Shown: in pieces, positions 1 through 7,746 of the stretch | How the letters are laid out: each line of letters opens with the position of its first letter | How positions within the stretch are numbered: position 1 is the stretch's first letter | Assembly (NCBI GenBank): GCA_943326825.2 | Contig: CALPUT020000020.1 | Coordinates: 1-16,074 of the forward strand | Direction of reading: 5' to 3' | Length of the DNA stretch: 16,074 nucleotides | Origin: Chryseobacterium gleum | GTDB taxonomy: Bacteria; Bacteroidota; Bacteroidia; Flavobacteriales_D; Crocinitomicaceae | The notes under the pieces: generated by a model | Database searches by the model: none | What the model saw: the letters and a program-made list of their open reading frames with translations, nothing else | Told to the model about the DNA's origin: nothing | Program-made: the position numbers and the translations under genes

Positions 1-614
1 GCATAAAATAATGTCACACCTAAAGCATAAATATCAGAACGATGATCAATTGATTTATCACCCTTCACTTGTTCTGGACTCATATAGGCTGGTGTTCCCA
101 TCTGAGTTCCTGTTTGCGTCATTTCATTCCCTTGTCCAAATAATTTTGCTATCCCAAAATCAAGGATTTTTACTGTTCCACGAGCATCAATAAAAATATT
201 CGAAGGTTTTATGTCTCGGTGAACAATACCTTGATTATGAGCGTATTTAAAAGCATCAAGTATTTGAATAAAAAGTGGTTTAAATTCTTCAAAAGTCAAT
301 GCTCCTTTTTCTTTTACAAGGTCACTCAAATCGCTGCCTTCGAGTAATTCCATAACAATAGCCAACCCTTCATCCGAATCTTCAAAGTCTAATACCTTTG
401 TAATATTGGGATGATCTAAAGAAGCCATAAAAGCTGCTTCATTTCTAAATCGTTGTCTAAACTGATCATTTTTAGAAAGCATCGGATTCAATACTTTAAC
501 AGCTGCTTTTGTTCCTAAAAACAAATGTGTTCCTTCATAAACAGAAGCCATACCACCTTCTCCAATGTATTTGGTCAAGGTATACTTCCCTATTTTAGTA
601 TTTAATAATTCCAT
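1..614 (-). CDS. Ser/Thr protein kinase (Hanks type), C-terminus cut by window edge
   Basis: The first 204 residues are visible from ATG at 614, 3 bases after the stop of the OmpA-family gene. The frame stays open to base 1, so the rest lies outside the window. This is a eukaryotic-like kinase domain that phosphorylates Ser/Thr using ATP. Visible elements are the Gly-rich loop (GEGGMASVY, about 18-26), the ATP-anchoring Lys40 in AAVK, catalytic HRDIKPSN with Asp134, the DFG motif at 152-154, a Thr-rich activation segment (TQTGTQMGT, 166-174) and the SPE motif at 179-181. HRD and the Thr cluster suggest control by activation-loop autophosphorylation. The sequence closely resembles the kinase at the other end of the operon, especially around TGTQMGT and YMSPEQV, so the two look like paralogues. 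Whether it has a membrane segment or external sensor domain cannot be seen. The kinase assignment is firm; the substrate is unknown. Confidence 0.96.
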   Translation of the reverse strand, partial: MELLNTKIGKYTLTKYIGEGGMASVYEGTHLFLGTKAAVKVLNPMLSKNDQFRQRFRNEAAFMASLDHPNITKVLDFEDSDEGLAIVMELLEGSDLSDLVKEKGALTFEEFKPLFIQILDAFKYAHNQGIVHRDIKPSNIFIDARGTVKILDFGIAKLFGQGNEMTQTGTQMGTPAYMSPEQVKGDKSIDHRSDIYALGVTLFY

Positions 615-617
615 ACT

Positions 618-3600
618 TTATTTAATTAATTTTAATTCTACCCTTCTATTCAATGCGCGATTTGCTTCTGAATTATTATCAACTACTGGTTTAGAATAAC
701 CAAATCCTATAACAACAAGCATTGATGCATCAACTCCTTTTGATATTAAATAATTTGCAACTGATCGAGCTCTATAATCTGATAAACCTAAATTGTAAGC
801 CGCTTCTCCAATATTATCAGTATGTCCAGAGATTTCAATTTTCACTCCTTCCAATTTGGCACGTTTTAAAATTTCAGCTACCCGATTCAATTCACTGAAA
901 CTTTCTGATTTTAAATCATATTTAGCTGTTTCAAAAAAGAGATTATTTATTTTAACACTTCTCTGATTATTAATCATTTCATCATAGGAAACAACATCTA
1001 CATTCACATTGATCTCTTCCATTGTTTCTTTATTCCTTAAATCAACATTATTTGAGGCAGGGAAATAAGATGGATGATCAACAAAATAACCATAGTTTTT
1101 TCCGGTAGGCAAAACAATAAAATAACTACCATCAACTGGATTAGAACGCGCTTGACCAATCTGCTCACCAGTATTTAAATCTTCCCAAAGAATATTTGCT
1201 TCAATTGGTTTTTTATTTAAATCGACTATAGTACCTGAAATGGTGCTAACAACTTGAGGTCTCAACTCTAATGGCAAAACAAATTCAAATATATCTGAAT
1301 TGGATTGACGCAATGAAAAATTGAAAATCTTATTCGAAGCTTGAGCAAAAGCATTTCCTAATTCATTTGACGTTTCTGCATGAAAAAATTGACCACCTGT
1401 TTTCTGCGCAATGAACTGCAAGTCTTCATATGCTTTACTGTACTCATCAACTTGTAATGCAATGGTATAAACGCGATTAAATAATTTGTTAAGCTTAAGT
1501 TCTTTCATTAATTGATCCATTGACATACAACTTGTAGCATCCCCATCAGACATTAAAATAATCGACTTATTTTTACTTGCCACAGCTCCTGAATTTTTCA
1601 AATAGTAAGTAGCACTATAAAGCGCCTCATACATTGGGGTTGCCCCAAGAGGATTCAAATTAGCGATAAAATCAGTTAAATCACGAGCATCTGTTGTAAA
1701 TTCACGGTACTGCGAAATAGGTTCGTAACATTCTCCTTCGAATGCAAAGATGGCTACTTCCGTATTGTTTTCTAAAGCATTTAAACAAACTTCAGTTGCA
1801 GCTTTTCTCATAGCTTCAATCTTTGAACCGTCCATACTTCCCGAAATATCTAATAATAACACTAAACTAGAAGGGGCTATCGCTTGATTTTTTGCCGCAT
1901 AAAACACATGCTTCCCATCCGTAGAAAATTTGAATCCCCAATCATTTCCTGTTGTATTGATTTCTTTTCCTAAGTTCAATGGCTTCGTCCATGATTGAAA
2001 GTTGGATTCTACCACTATACTTGATTTGAACACATCCATTCGACCAAAACCTGTATGACCATCACTTGAAAAATATAGTGTTTTTCCATCAGGATGAATA
2101 TATGGTCCTCGCTCTGAATAGGGCGTATTAATGTTTTCGCCTAAGTTTAACGGTTCTGACCAATTACCATCATTTTTTAAATGACATACATAAATATCGG
2201 TAGGGTAATTATCATCTCCATGATAAGCCAATGTGTTATCAGTATAAATATTCATACCACCTGGGCGAGAACTTACGAATATTAACGTCTTACCATCAGC
2301 AGAAAGCATTGCATCACCTTCATAATAAGGAGTATTTATTGGGTCTGGTAATCGTTCAGTCTCAGACCAAGAACCATCCTTTTGTAATCTGGAAATTTGT
2401 ATATCGCCCCCATTTTCATTTGTCCATAAAAACATAGTATTACCATCAGCACTAACTGATAAAGGTGCTTCATTTCCATCGTAAGTAGACAAAGAAGGAA
2501 CAATTCCCTTTGTAATAAATTGTTGTTTTTGATTTGTTGCGTCAAAAACATCTTCCCCTCCATAATTATCTTTACGATCTTTTCCACAGAAATAGAGTTT
2601 TTTACCATCAATACTTGGAACTGGAGCATATTCATCCGTAATTGTATTTATTCCTTTAACAGGCTGAACCTGTACTATCATTTCTTGGTGATTTAATAAA
2701 TTAATTAACTCACTAACTTTATTTTCTTCCTGGTTATTAAACAATTCTTCAAATCTTTGTAATTGAGTAATTGCCTCTGTCCAATTTTTAGTTTTTATCT
2801 GATATTCAATTAATCTTTGAAGTGCAACAAAAGCAATGTCATTTGGTGCCATTTGTTGAATAAAATTTTCATATTCACTGATGTTATAATCTGAAACTCC
2901 AATTTTCAAAAATAATTTGTCTACCTGTACAATACCTCTTCTGTATTCTTCTAATTCTTGGAGGTGTGAATTATCTATATAATCTCCAAATTCGTTTTTA
3001 AAATAATTGAATGAATTTAAGCACCCATCAAATAAATATAAGTTCATCAATCGATCTTGATAACTCGAAAAATCCTTTAATTTATCACTATGCATTACTA
3101 AATATTTCAATCCTATCAAGTCACGCATCCTAAGTGAAATGGATGTAATACTATCTATTGCTTGATCATAAAACTCACTTGCCTCATTTTTTGAACAAAA
3201 GCGAATGTATCCTTCAATTGTTCCATCTGTTTGTTCCCGAAATAGTAGTCTGTTTTTTTCAAATTCAGCTTCATTTCTTAAATGTGTATTTGGATATTTT
3301 GATAAAAACTGAATAATTGCAGTTGATTTATCAATATTTTTTGCGTTTTCAAAAGCTCGCTCGTCTCTTAAAACAATTGCCTCTGGCCGTTGTATAGCGT
3401 TGGGATATGTTGCAATAAAATAGATATACGACTCTTCTGTATTTAACGTTTTTGCTTCATTAAATGCAAGTTCATCTCTGCGTAAAATTGCAATTTCCAT
3501 TTGACCTTTAGCTTCTTTATAAACATCTATGAAATGTTGAAAAGAGGCAATACTATTTAACGATTTTGCAATTTCTAGTCCAAAATCAATTGATTCATTC

Positions 3601-3977
3601 CTGTAATACAAAATCGAATCTGGAACAATCCCTTTTTTTTTACATTTTCCGTACTCCTTTTCATTTAATAAATAAAAGGCTGTTAATGCGTTATTAAAAT
3701 TTGAATATGCCAATTCTGGATTAAATTTGGAATACGCTTTTGTATTTAATAATAAACCTTGGACATAAAAAGCACGACAACTAGATGGATTTTTAGAAAA
3801 TTGTTTTGCTAATGAAGATTCTAGTTTTTCAAATTTTTGCTTTCTAATTAATTTTACTTCTCTCGGTTGAGAATATACTAAATGAGAAAAAAGAATAAAA
3901 ATTACAACAACTAATTGATTTAAAAAGTTGCTGGTTTTATTCCCTAACTGGTTCAATATTTGTAATTTTTTTATCAA
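618..3977 (-). CDS. Secreted PD40 propeller / VWA / OmpA-C multidomain protein
   Basis: A predicted 1119-residue envelope protein. A hydrophobic stretch at about 21-35 followed by Y-S-Q suggests a signal peptide cleaved near 36; its n-region is long, but no later Met fits better. Residues 40-430 are helical and TPR-like, with 37-residue tandem repeats around 133-278. Residues 445-695 carry repeated D-G-K-x-L-Y/F-F motifs of a PD40 (WD40-like) propeller. A VWA domain follows at about 703-885, with an intact MIDAS: D710, S712, S714 in LLLDISGSM, then T780 and D811. Residues 910-990 look like a carboxypeptidase-regulatory-like beta-sandwich. The C-terminus (1005-1119) is an OmpA peptidoglycan-binding domain with GHTD around D1054 and R1069. 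Inference: it is anchored to peptidoglycan in the periplasm or at the outer membrane and uses the VWA for metal-dependent protein binding. PD40-OmpA proteins are common in Bacteroidota; a VWA between the two is less usual. It starts 5 bases after the small FHA gene. Confidence 0.93.
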   Translation of the reverse strand: MIKKLQILNQLGNKTSNFLNQLVVVIFILFSHLVYSQPREVKLIRKQKFEKLESSLAKQFSKNPSSCRAFYVQGLLLNTKAYSKFNPELAYSNFNNALTAFYLLNEKEYGKCKKKGIVPDSILYYRNESIDFGLEIAKSLNSIASFQHFIDVYKEAKGQMEIAILRRDELAFNEAKTLNTEESYIYFIATYPNAIQRPEAIVLRDERAFENAKNIDKSTAIIQFLSKYPNTHLRNEAEFEKNRLLFREQTDGTIEGYIRFCSKNEASEFYDQAIDSITSISLRMRDLIGLKYLVMHSDKLKDFSSYQDRLMNLYLFDGCLNSFNYFKNEFGDYIDNSHLQELEEYRRGIVQVDKLFLKIGVSDYNISEYENFIQQMAPNDIAFVALQRLIEYQIKTKNWTEAITQLQRFEELFNNQEENKVSELINLLNHQEMIVQVQPVKGINTITDEYAPVPSIDGKKLYFCGKDRKDNYGGEDVFDATNQKQQFITKGIVPSLSTYDGNEAPLSVSADGNTMFLWTNENGGDIQISRLQKDGSWSETERLPDPINTPYYEGDAMLSADGKTLIFVSSRPGGMNIYTDNTLAYHGDDNYPTDIYVCHLKNDGNWSEPLNLGENINTPYSERGPYIHPDGKTLYFSSDGHTGFGRMDVFKSSIVVESNFQSWTKPLNLGKEINTTGNDWGFKFSTDGKHVFYAAKNQAIAPSSLVLLLDISGSMDGSKIEAMRKAATEVCLNALENNTEVAIFAFEGECYEPISQYREFTTDARDLTDFIANLNPLGATPMYEALYSATYYLKNSGAVASKNKSIILMSDGDATSCMSMDQLMKELKLNKLFNRVYTIALQVDEYSKAYEDLQFIAQKTGGQFFHAETSNELGNAFAQASNKIFNFSLRQSNSDIFEFVLPLELRPQVVSTISGTIVDLNKKPIEANILWEDLNTGEQIGQARSNPVDGSYFIVLPTGKNYGYFVDHPSYFPASNNVDLRNKETMEEINVNVDVVSYDEMINNQRSVKINNLFFETAKYDLKSESFSELNRVAEILKRAKLEGVKIEISGHTDNIGEAAYNLGLSDYRARSVANYLISKGVDASMLVVIGFGYSKPVVDNNSEANRALNRRVELKLIK
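3246..3467 (-). repeat. Two adjacent 37-residue repeats in the OmpA-family protein
   Basis: Codons 171-207 and 208-244 align without gaps. Both begin with A-F and share an A-K pair, a central F-x3-YPN segment and a downstream E-A. A weaker unit precedes them (about 133-170) and a degenerate one follows (about 245-278). The pattern resembles the YP-containing helical repeats of many bacterial multidomain signalling proteins, probably protein-interaction surfaces. The repeat is visible only in the protein; the DNA copies have diverged. Confidence 0.6.
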
Positions 3978-3982
3978 GTTAA

Positions 3983-4381
3983 TTAATTTATTTGAAGATT
4001 TAATACGTAAAACATAATAAGAATAGCCAGATAAATCAATATTATATCTTTGTTTTCAAAAATGAACGTTTTAAGATCATACTTTTCTTTTACTTCAGCA
4101 TCAAAAGGATTTTTAATTGCTGCTTTACCCAAAAAATGCTGCTCCCAATCAAAAAATTGTTCATCACCAAATGAAACAATATCTCCTTTACACAATAAAA
4201 CAGGCTCAGAAATACGCTTTGAATTGACAAACGTTCCATAACTTGAATTGAGATCAGTTAAAAAAACATTTAACTGTGGATCAACGAAAAATTCTGCATG
4301 AATGCGAGAAACTGTAATGTGATTTAATACAATTTCGCATTCATCATAACGCCCTAATTTATATTGTTTAGCAATCCCCAT
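3983..4381 (-). CDS. Small FHA-domain protein with C-terminal membrane anchor
   Basis: A 132-residue protein that is almost entirely one FHA domain (about 5-80) followed by a single hydrophobic segment (about 113-130) at the very C-terminus. This predicts a tail-anchored inner-membrane protein with the FHA domain in the cytoplasm. FHA domains bind phosphothreonine peptides. The conserved GR (10-11), S25 and H28 of S-R-I-H, and GTFVN are present. The usual Asn of the S-x-N-G-T motif is replaced by Tyr48 (SSYGT), so peptide affinity may be altered. It sits 32 bases after the FHA-ABC gene and 5 bases before the OmpA-family gene, suggesting it tethers a phosphorylated partner at the membrane. No other domain is visible. 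Confidence 0.9.
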   Translation of the reverse strand: MGIAKQYKLGRYDECEIVLNHITVSRIHAEFFVDPQLNVFLTDLNSSYGTFVNSKRISEPVLLCKGDIVSFGDEQFFDWEQHFLGKAAIKNPFDAEVKEKYDLKTFIFENKDIILIYLAILIMFYVLNLQIN

Positions 4382-4413
4382 TTTAATTATTTATGATAAC
4401 ATTCCTATAAAAA

Positions 4414-6810
4414 TCATTTTATTCTCATTGAATCTTTTCGCTTTAACGCAATGTAAATACCTATGAAAAATAAAAAAGTTAATGTCCCTAAAGCTAATAA
4501 ATCCAATTGCATAGAATAAGCCCAATCGTCTCCAAAAGTCTTTTCATAATTATCATGGAAACAATCTTTTAATTGTTCGATTGAGTTATGAGTTTCCCAT
4601 TTAGTAGATATTTTTTGAGGAGTATCTGTTGCTGTTGATTGAATTTCTGCACTCTGTGGGGGGGGCATTTTAATAATTGGAACTTCAATTCGAACATTTT
4701 CTTGAACGTTACAGAATCCCTCATTTCCCCATCGCGATAACATTAAATAACTTAACATTTCCACTAATGGTGATGATATTTTAGCCACAACTCCTGCTAA
4801 CATGATTTGTGGTATAAGTGCAATTGGAACTAATGTCATTACTTTTTCAGTTGTAGAGACGATAGCAGAAAGTAGTAATCCCATCATTGATGCTGCCAAT
4901 GATACAAAAAGCATCCATGAAAATGTTTGAACAGGTGAATCCCATGTTGGATTTGAACTAGAAAAATTCAATGTTATAATTAAAGTAAATAACAACGATT
5001 GTATCGCTGCAAACGTACCAAGAACTGTTATTTTAGATAACATATATGCAAGAATTCCTTGATTGAACATACGTTCTCGCTTGTAAATAGGCGCTTCACC
5101 TACAATTTCTCTCGCTGCATTATTCGTTCCAAACCAAACTCCACTTACCGCTAATAAGAATGGAACTGCTGGAGAAATCGATTGAAAAATTAAACAAATT
5201 AAACCAGCTATAATTGGAGCTTGACCTACTAAAACTAGCGTATTTACTCGGTCATTCAATTTGATATTAAAATAACGAATAGTAAGCCACCAATACTGAT
5301 GAAAGAAATTGGCGTGTCTAGAGTTTTGCTTTTCTTTAGGTGGCTGCATAGTCCCTAAAGCAGGATGATTCTGTTTATGATTATTAATCCATTGAGTTGC
5401 TTGAGGTAAAGCTAGCTGTGCATAAACTTTTATTGTGTCTTCAACTTTGAAATGATTCAGATATGAACTTGTTTCTCCTTGAAATACTTTATGGCCTCCT
5501 TCTGCCATGAAAATTACATTATCCATGTAATTCAAATCTTCAGGTTTATGAGTTACCATAATAACCGTAGTGCCTTTATTGGAAAGATTACGAAGAATTT
5601 GTAAAAATTCTTCAATCGTTTGAGGATCTAATGGTGACGTAGGCTCATCTAGGAACAGAATCAATGGATCTGTCAAAATTTCAACTGCGATTGATACTCT
5701 TTTACGTTGACCACCACTAATTTTACCTACAAGGTTTTGTCGAATGTGTTCAATGTTTAAATCTTTAAGTACTTGTTCAATTTTTTGATTGATAAATGTT
5801 GTATCACTATGCTCTAATCTAAGTTTAGCTGCGTAATATAAAGACTGTTCAACCGTTAATTCACGATGAACAATATCATCTTGTGGAACATATCCAATCT
5901 GAGTTTTAAGATAATCGTAATTTTCATTTAATTCTAAACCACTAATATAAACTCTTCCACTACTTGGAGGAGAATCACCATTAAGCGCTTTCAGTAAAGT
6001 TGATTTCCCACAACCCGAAGGTCCCATTACGGCTAATAAAGTCTTAGAAGGGATTTCAAAACTACATTCATGTAAACCAATTTTACCGTTATCAAATTGT
6101 TTAACAATACGTTCTGTTCGGATAGCAACTTCCTGAGTTAAATCTTTTACTTTACCACTTAAACTTAATTGAAAACGACCAATGATGATAGTATCATTTT
6201 GTGTCACTTTCATTGAACCATTAACTCGTTTACCATTTACATAGGTTCCATTCAAAGAACCTAAATCAGTAATAACAAACTCATTAGCCCCTTTCTTTTC
6301 AATTGTGGCATGATTTCTACTAATGGATTCGTGCCCTAAGAACACATCACAATCTGGATTTCTTCCTACAGTTAATAATTTTTTTCCATTAAACTTTTCA
6401 AGTATATTCGTAGTTGAAAAATTGTTATCTCCCGTATTTTTGGCACTAGAAGAACGTTGAACTTTCGCCATTTCATAATTATCTGGATTAAAAACAAGCT
6501 CAACACCTGCTGGTCCAGAGAAATACAATTTATCAGTTTGACGAACTTGGTATGGCACACCTGGTTCAATTCTTCTATCATTCAAAAATGTACCATTTCG
6601 GCTATTTAAATCAATGATATGTAAGTTGCTATTTACGTCAAAAATAAATTGTGCATGTTCACTTGAAATAACATTATTATTCAAACAAATATGTGCACTA
6701 CTTGAACGACCTACAACAACTTCAGAAGCCTGACCATGAAGGAATGCAAATTTTACAAGTAATTTTCCTTCACTTATAAAACCTAATTTAAGTTTATTAA
6801 TTTCACTCAT
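4414..6810 (-). CDS. FHA-FHA-ABC ATPase-permease fusion (ABCG/White-like half transporter)
   Basis: A 798-residue inner-membrane protein. Two FHA domains come first: GR at 34-35 with S-R-N-G-T at 70-74, and GR at 149-150 with S-L-N-G-T near 185-189. An ABC ATPase follows, with Walker A GPSGCGKST (263-271), signature ISGGQ (364-368), Walker B ending in LFLDE (about 385-389), D-loop SPLDP and switch His421. Five hydrophobic segments lie at about 523-676, with an ABCG-like acidic stretch (EIVGEAPIYKRER, 568-580) between the second and third. An approximately 90-residue loop, probably external, precedes a last TM at 769-789. ATPase-before-permease order and the single permease unit match ABC2/ABCG half transporters, so it should dimerise. 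The FHA pair suggests ATPase activity or assembly depends on a phosphothreonine partner. The ATG overlaps the preceding stop by 8 bases. Similar FHA-ABC fusions are known in several phyla; the substrate cannot be predicted. Confidence 0.95.
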   Translation of the reverse strand: MSEINKLKLGFISEGKLLVKFAFLHGQASEVVVGRSSSAHICLNNNVISSEHAQFIFDVNSNLHIIDLNSRNGTFLNDRRIEPGVPYQVRQTDKLYFSGPAGVELVFNPDNYEMAKVQRSSSAKNTGDNNFSTTNILEKFNGKKLLTVGRNPDCDVFLGHESISRNHATIEKKGANEFVITDLGSLNGTYVNGKRVNGSMKVTQNDTIIIGRFQLSLSGKVKDLTQEVAIRTERIVKQFDNGKIGLHECSFEIPSKTLLAVMGPSGCGKSTLLKALNGDSPPSSGRVYISGLELNENYDYLKTQIGYVPQDDIVHRELTVEQSLYYAAKLRLEHSDTTFINQKIEQVLKDLNIEHIRQNLVGKISGGQRKRVSIAVEILTDPLILFLDEPTSPLDPQTIEEFLQILRNLSNKGTTVIMVTHKPEDLNYMDNVIFMAEGGHKVFQGETSSYLNHFKVEDTIKVYAQLALPQATQWINNHKQNHPALGTMQPPKEKQNSRHANFFHQYWWLTIRYFNIKLNDRVNTLVLVGQAPIIAGLICLIFQSISPAVPFLLAVSGVWFGTNNAAREIVGEAPIYKRERMFNQGILAYMLSKITVLGTFAAIQSLLFTLIITLNFSSSNPTWDSPVQTFSWMLFVSLAASMMGLLLSAIVSTTEKVMTLVPIALIPQIMLAGVVAKISSPLVEMLSYLMLSRWGNEGFCNVQENVRIEVPIIKMPPPQSAEIQSTATDTPQKISTKWETHNSIEQLKDCFHDNYEKTFGDDWAYSMQLDLLALGTLTFLFFIGIYIALKRKDSMRIK
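4658..4665 (-). repeat. Eight-C homopolymer in the FHA-ABC gene
   Basis: The coding strand has eight consecutive C within codons 715-718 (Met-Pro-Pro-Pro), in the loop before the last TM. In such AT-rich DNA this is the only long G/C homopolymer I noticed. Gain or loss of one base would remove the final TM. Confidence 0.8.
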
Positions 6811-7708
6811 AATCTTTTAAAATGGTAATTTTCCTTGAAAATGGTTCTACTCTAAATTTTTGTTTGATTGGTATTTTTATTTCTCGACCTTTTATTGCAA
6901 TTAATGCATAACCATCTAGAAAATAATCTAATTTACCATTTAATACTTTTGTAAATCCTATTATTGCAGAAGAGACATTATCAATTACTACTTCACCTTG
7001 AATTGGTTCGGATACATTATAAGCTATTTCTTTATTTATTTCAAATCGCCAATCTGCAACTTGATTTTTTTTTGAATCATCATCATAAATTTGATAGCTC
7101 ATGTTTTTTAATTCCAATGGTAAATTCAAGGTGTTTTTAAATTCAAATGCTACATTAAATGTACTTTCTTTTAATGATGCCTTGACTAATTTTACAGAGT
7201 TCATTTTTAATCCTTCTCCATCCATGGATTGAGTAACCAAAGCATTTACAAATTCATTTGTTTTAAGCCAAGTTGGAATTAATTTATGTGAACGAATCCC
7301 AAAAAAAGTGAATTTGCCTAATAAATCAATATTGATTAAAATTGAGTCTGATAATAAAATATCTCTAAGGTCATTTTTCATAGAATCTGGATAAAAATCC
7401 ATTTCTACAGGAAAATCTGAAAGAGCCTTTCGATGAAATGTAACGGATTCACTTGAATTACCAACAGCTATAATATGATCTTTGTAAAGCATTTTAAATT
7501 CAATTTCTTTTCCGTTTATCGAAAACCAATTTGAATTATAGATACCTACATTTACTGAAGCTTTAAACACACCATTTTCAAATGAATTAATATCAAAAGA
7601 ATTTATTTTTTTAAATTCTGGATATGAAATTGTTTGCGCAATAATAAATCCAACAAAAAAAATTGTGATAAAAACAATAAATATTTTTGATTTAAATATT
7701 TTTTTCAT
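6803..7708 (-). CDS. Membrane-anchored LEA type 2 / WHy-like protein
   Basis: A 301-residue protein with an N-terminal hydrophobic segment (about 8-24) after a Lys-rich start, acting as signal anchor or signal peptide, so the rest should be periplasmic. Two similar beta-rich units are visible, about 35-135 and 165-285. Each has a strand pattern with N-x-N/N-T-L, short hydrophobic-polar alternation and a terminal segment such as IPIKQKFRVE. This matches the LEA14/WHy fold, whose bacterial members are poorly understood envelope or desiccation-related proteins. The call rests on pattern rather than on catalytic residues, and none are seen. It overlaps the start of the FHA-ABC gene by 8 bases (ATGAGTGA), so the two are probably translationally coupled and may cooperate, for example as a periplasmic accessory to the transporter (inference). 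It could also be an unrelated immunoglobulin-like domain protein. Confidence 0.78.
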   Translation of the reverse strand: MKKIFKSKIFIVFITIFFVGFIIAQTISYPEFKKINSFDINSFENGVFKASVNVGIYNSNWFSINGKEIEFKMLYKDHIIAVGNSSESVTFHRKALSDFPVEMDFYPDSMKNDLRDILLSDSILINIDLLGKFTFFGIRSHKLIPTWLKTNEFVNALVTQSMDGEGLKMNSVKLVKASLKESTFNVAFEFKNTLNLPLELKNMSYQIYDDDSKKNQVADWRFEINKEIAYNVSEPIQGEVVIDNVSSAIIGFTKVLNGKLDYFLDGYALIAIKGREIKIPIKQKFRVEPFSRKITILKDYE

Positions 7709-7746
7709 GTGTATAATTTATTATTTCAAATGATACTTATTTTAGA

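Noticed and set aside
2336..2635. Minus-strand open frame of about 99 codons inside the OmpA-family gene
   Set aside because: It is an alternative frame of the PD40 region, which itself reads clearly in the main frame; no frameshift is needed.
3633..3641. Runs of eight or nine T (also near 7066, 12413 and 12801) as slippage sites or terminators
   Set aside because: All are inside genes and encode Lys-Lys on the minus strand, as expected in AT-rich DNA. None follows a visible hairpin.
7709..7746. Internal promoter in the 38-base gap before the LEA2-like gene
   Set aside because: TATCATTTG only approximates TAnnTTTG with wrong spacing, and no convincing -33 element is seen.
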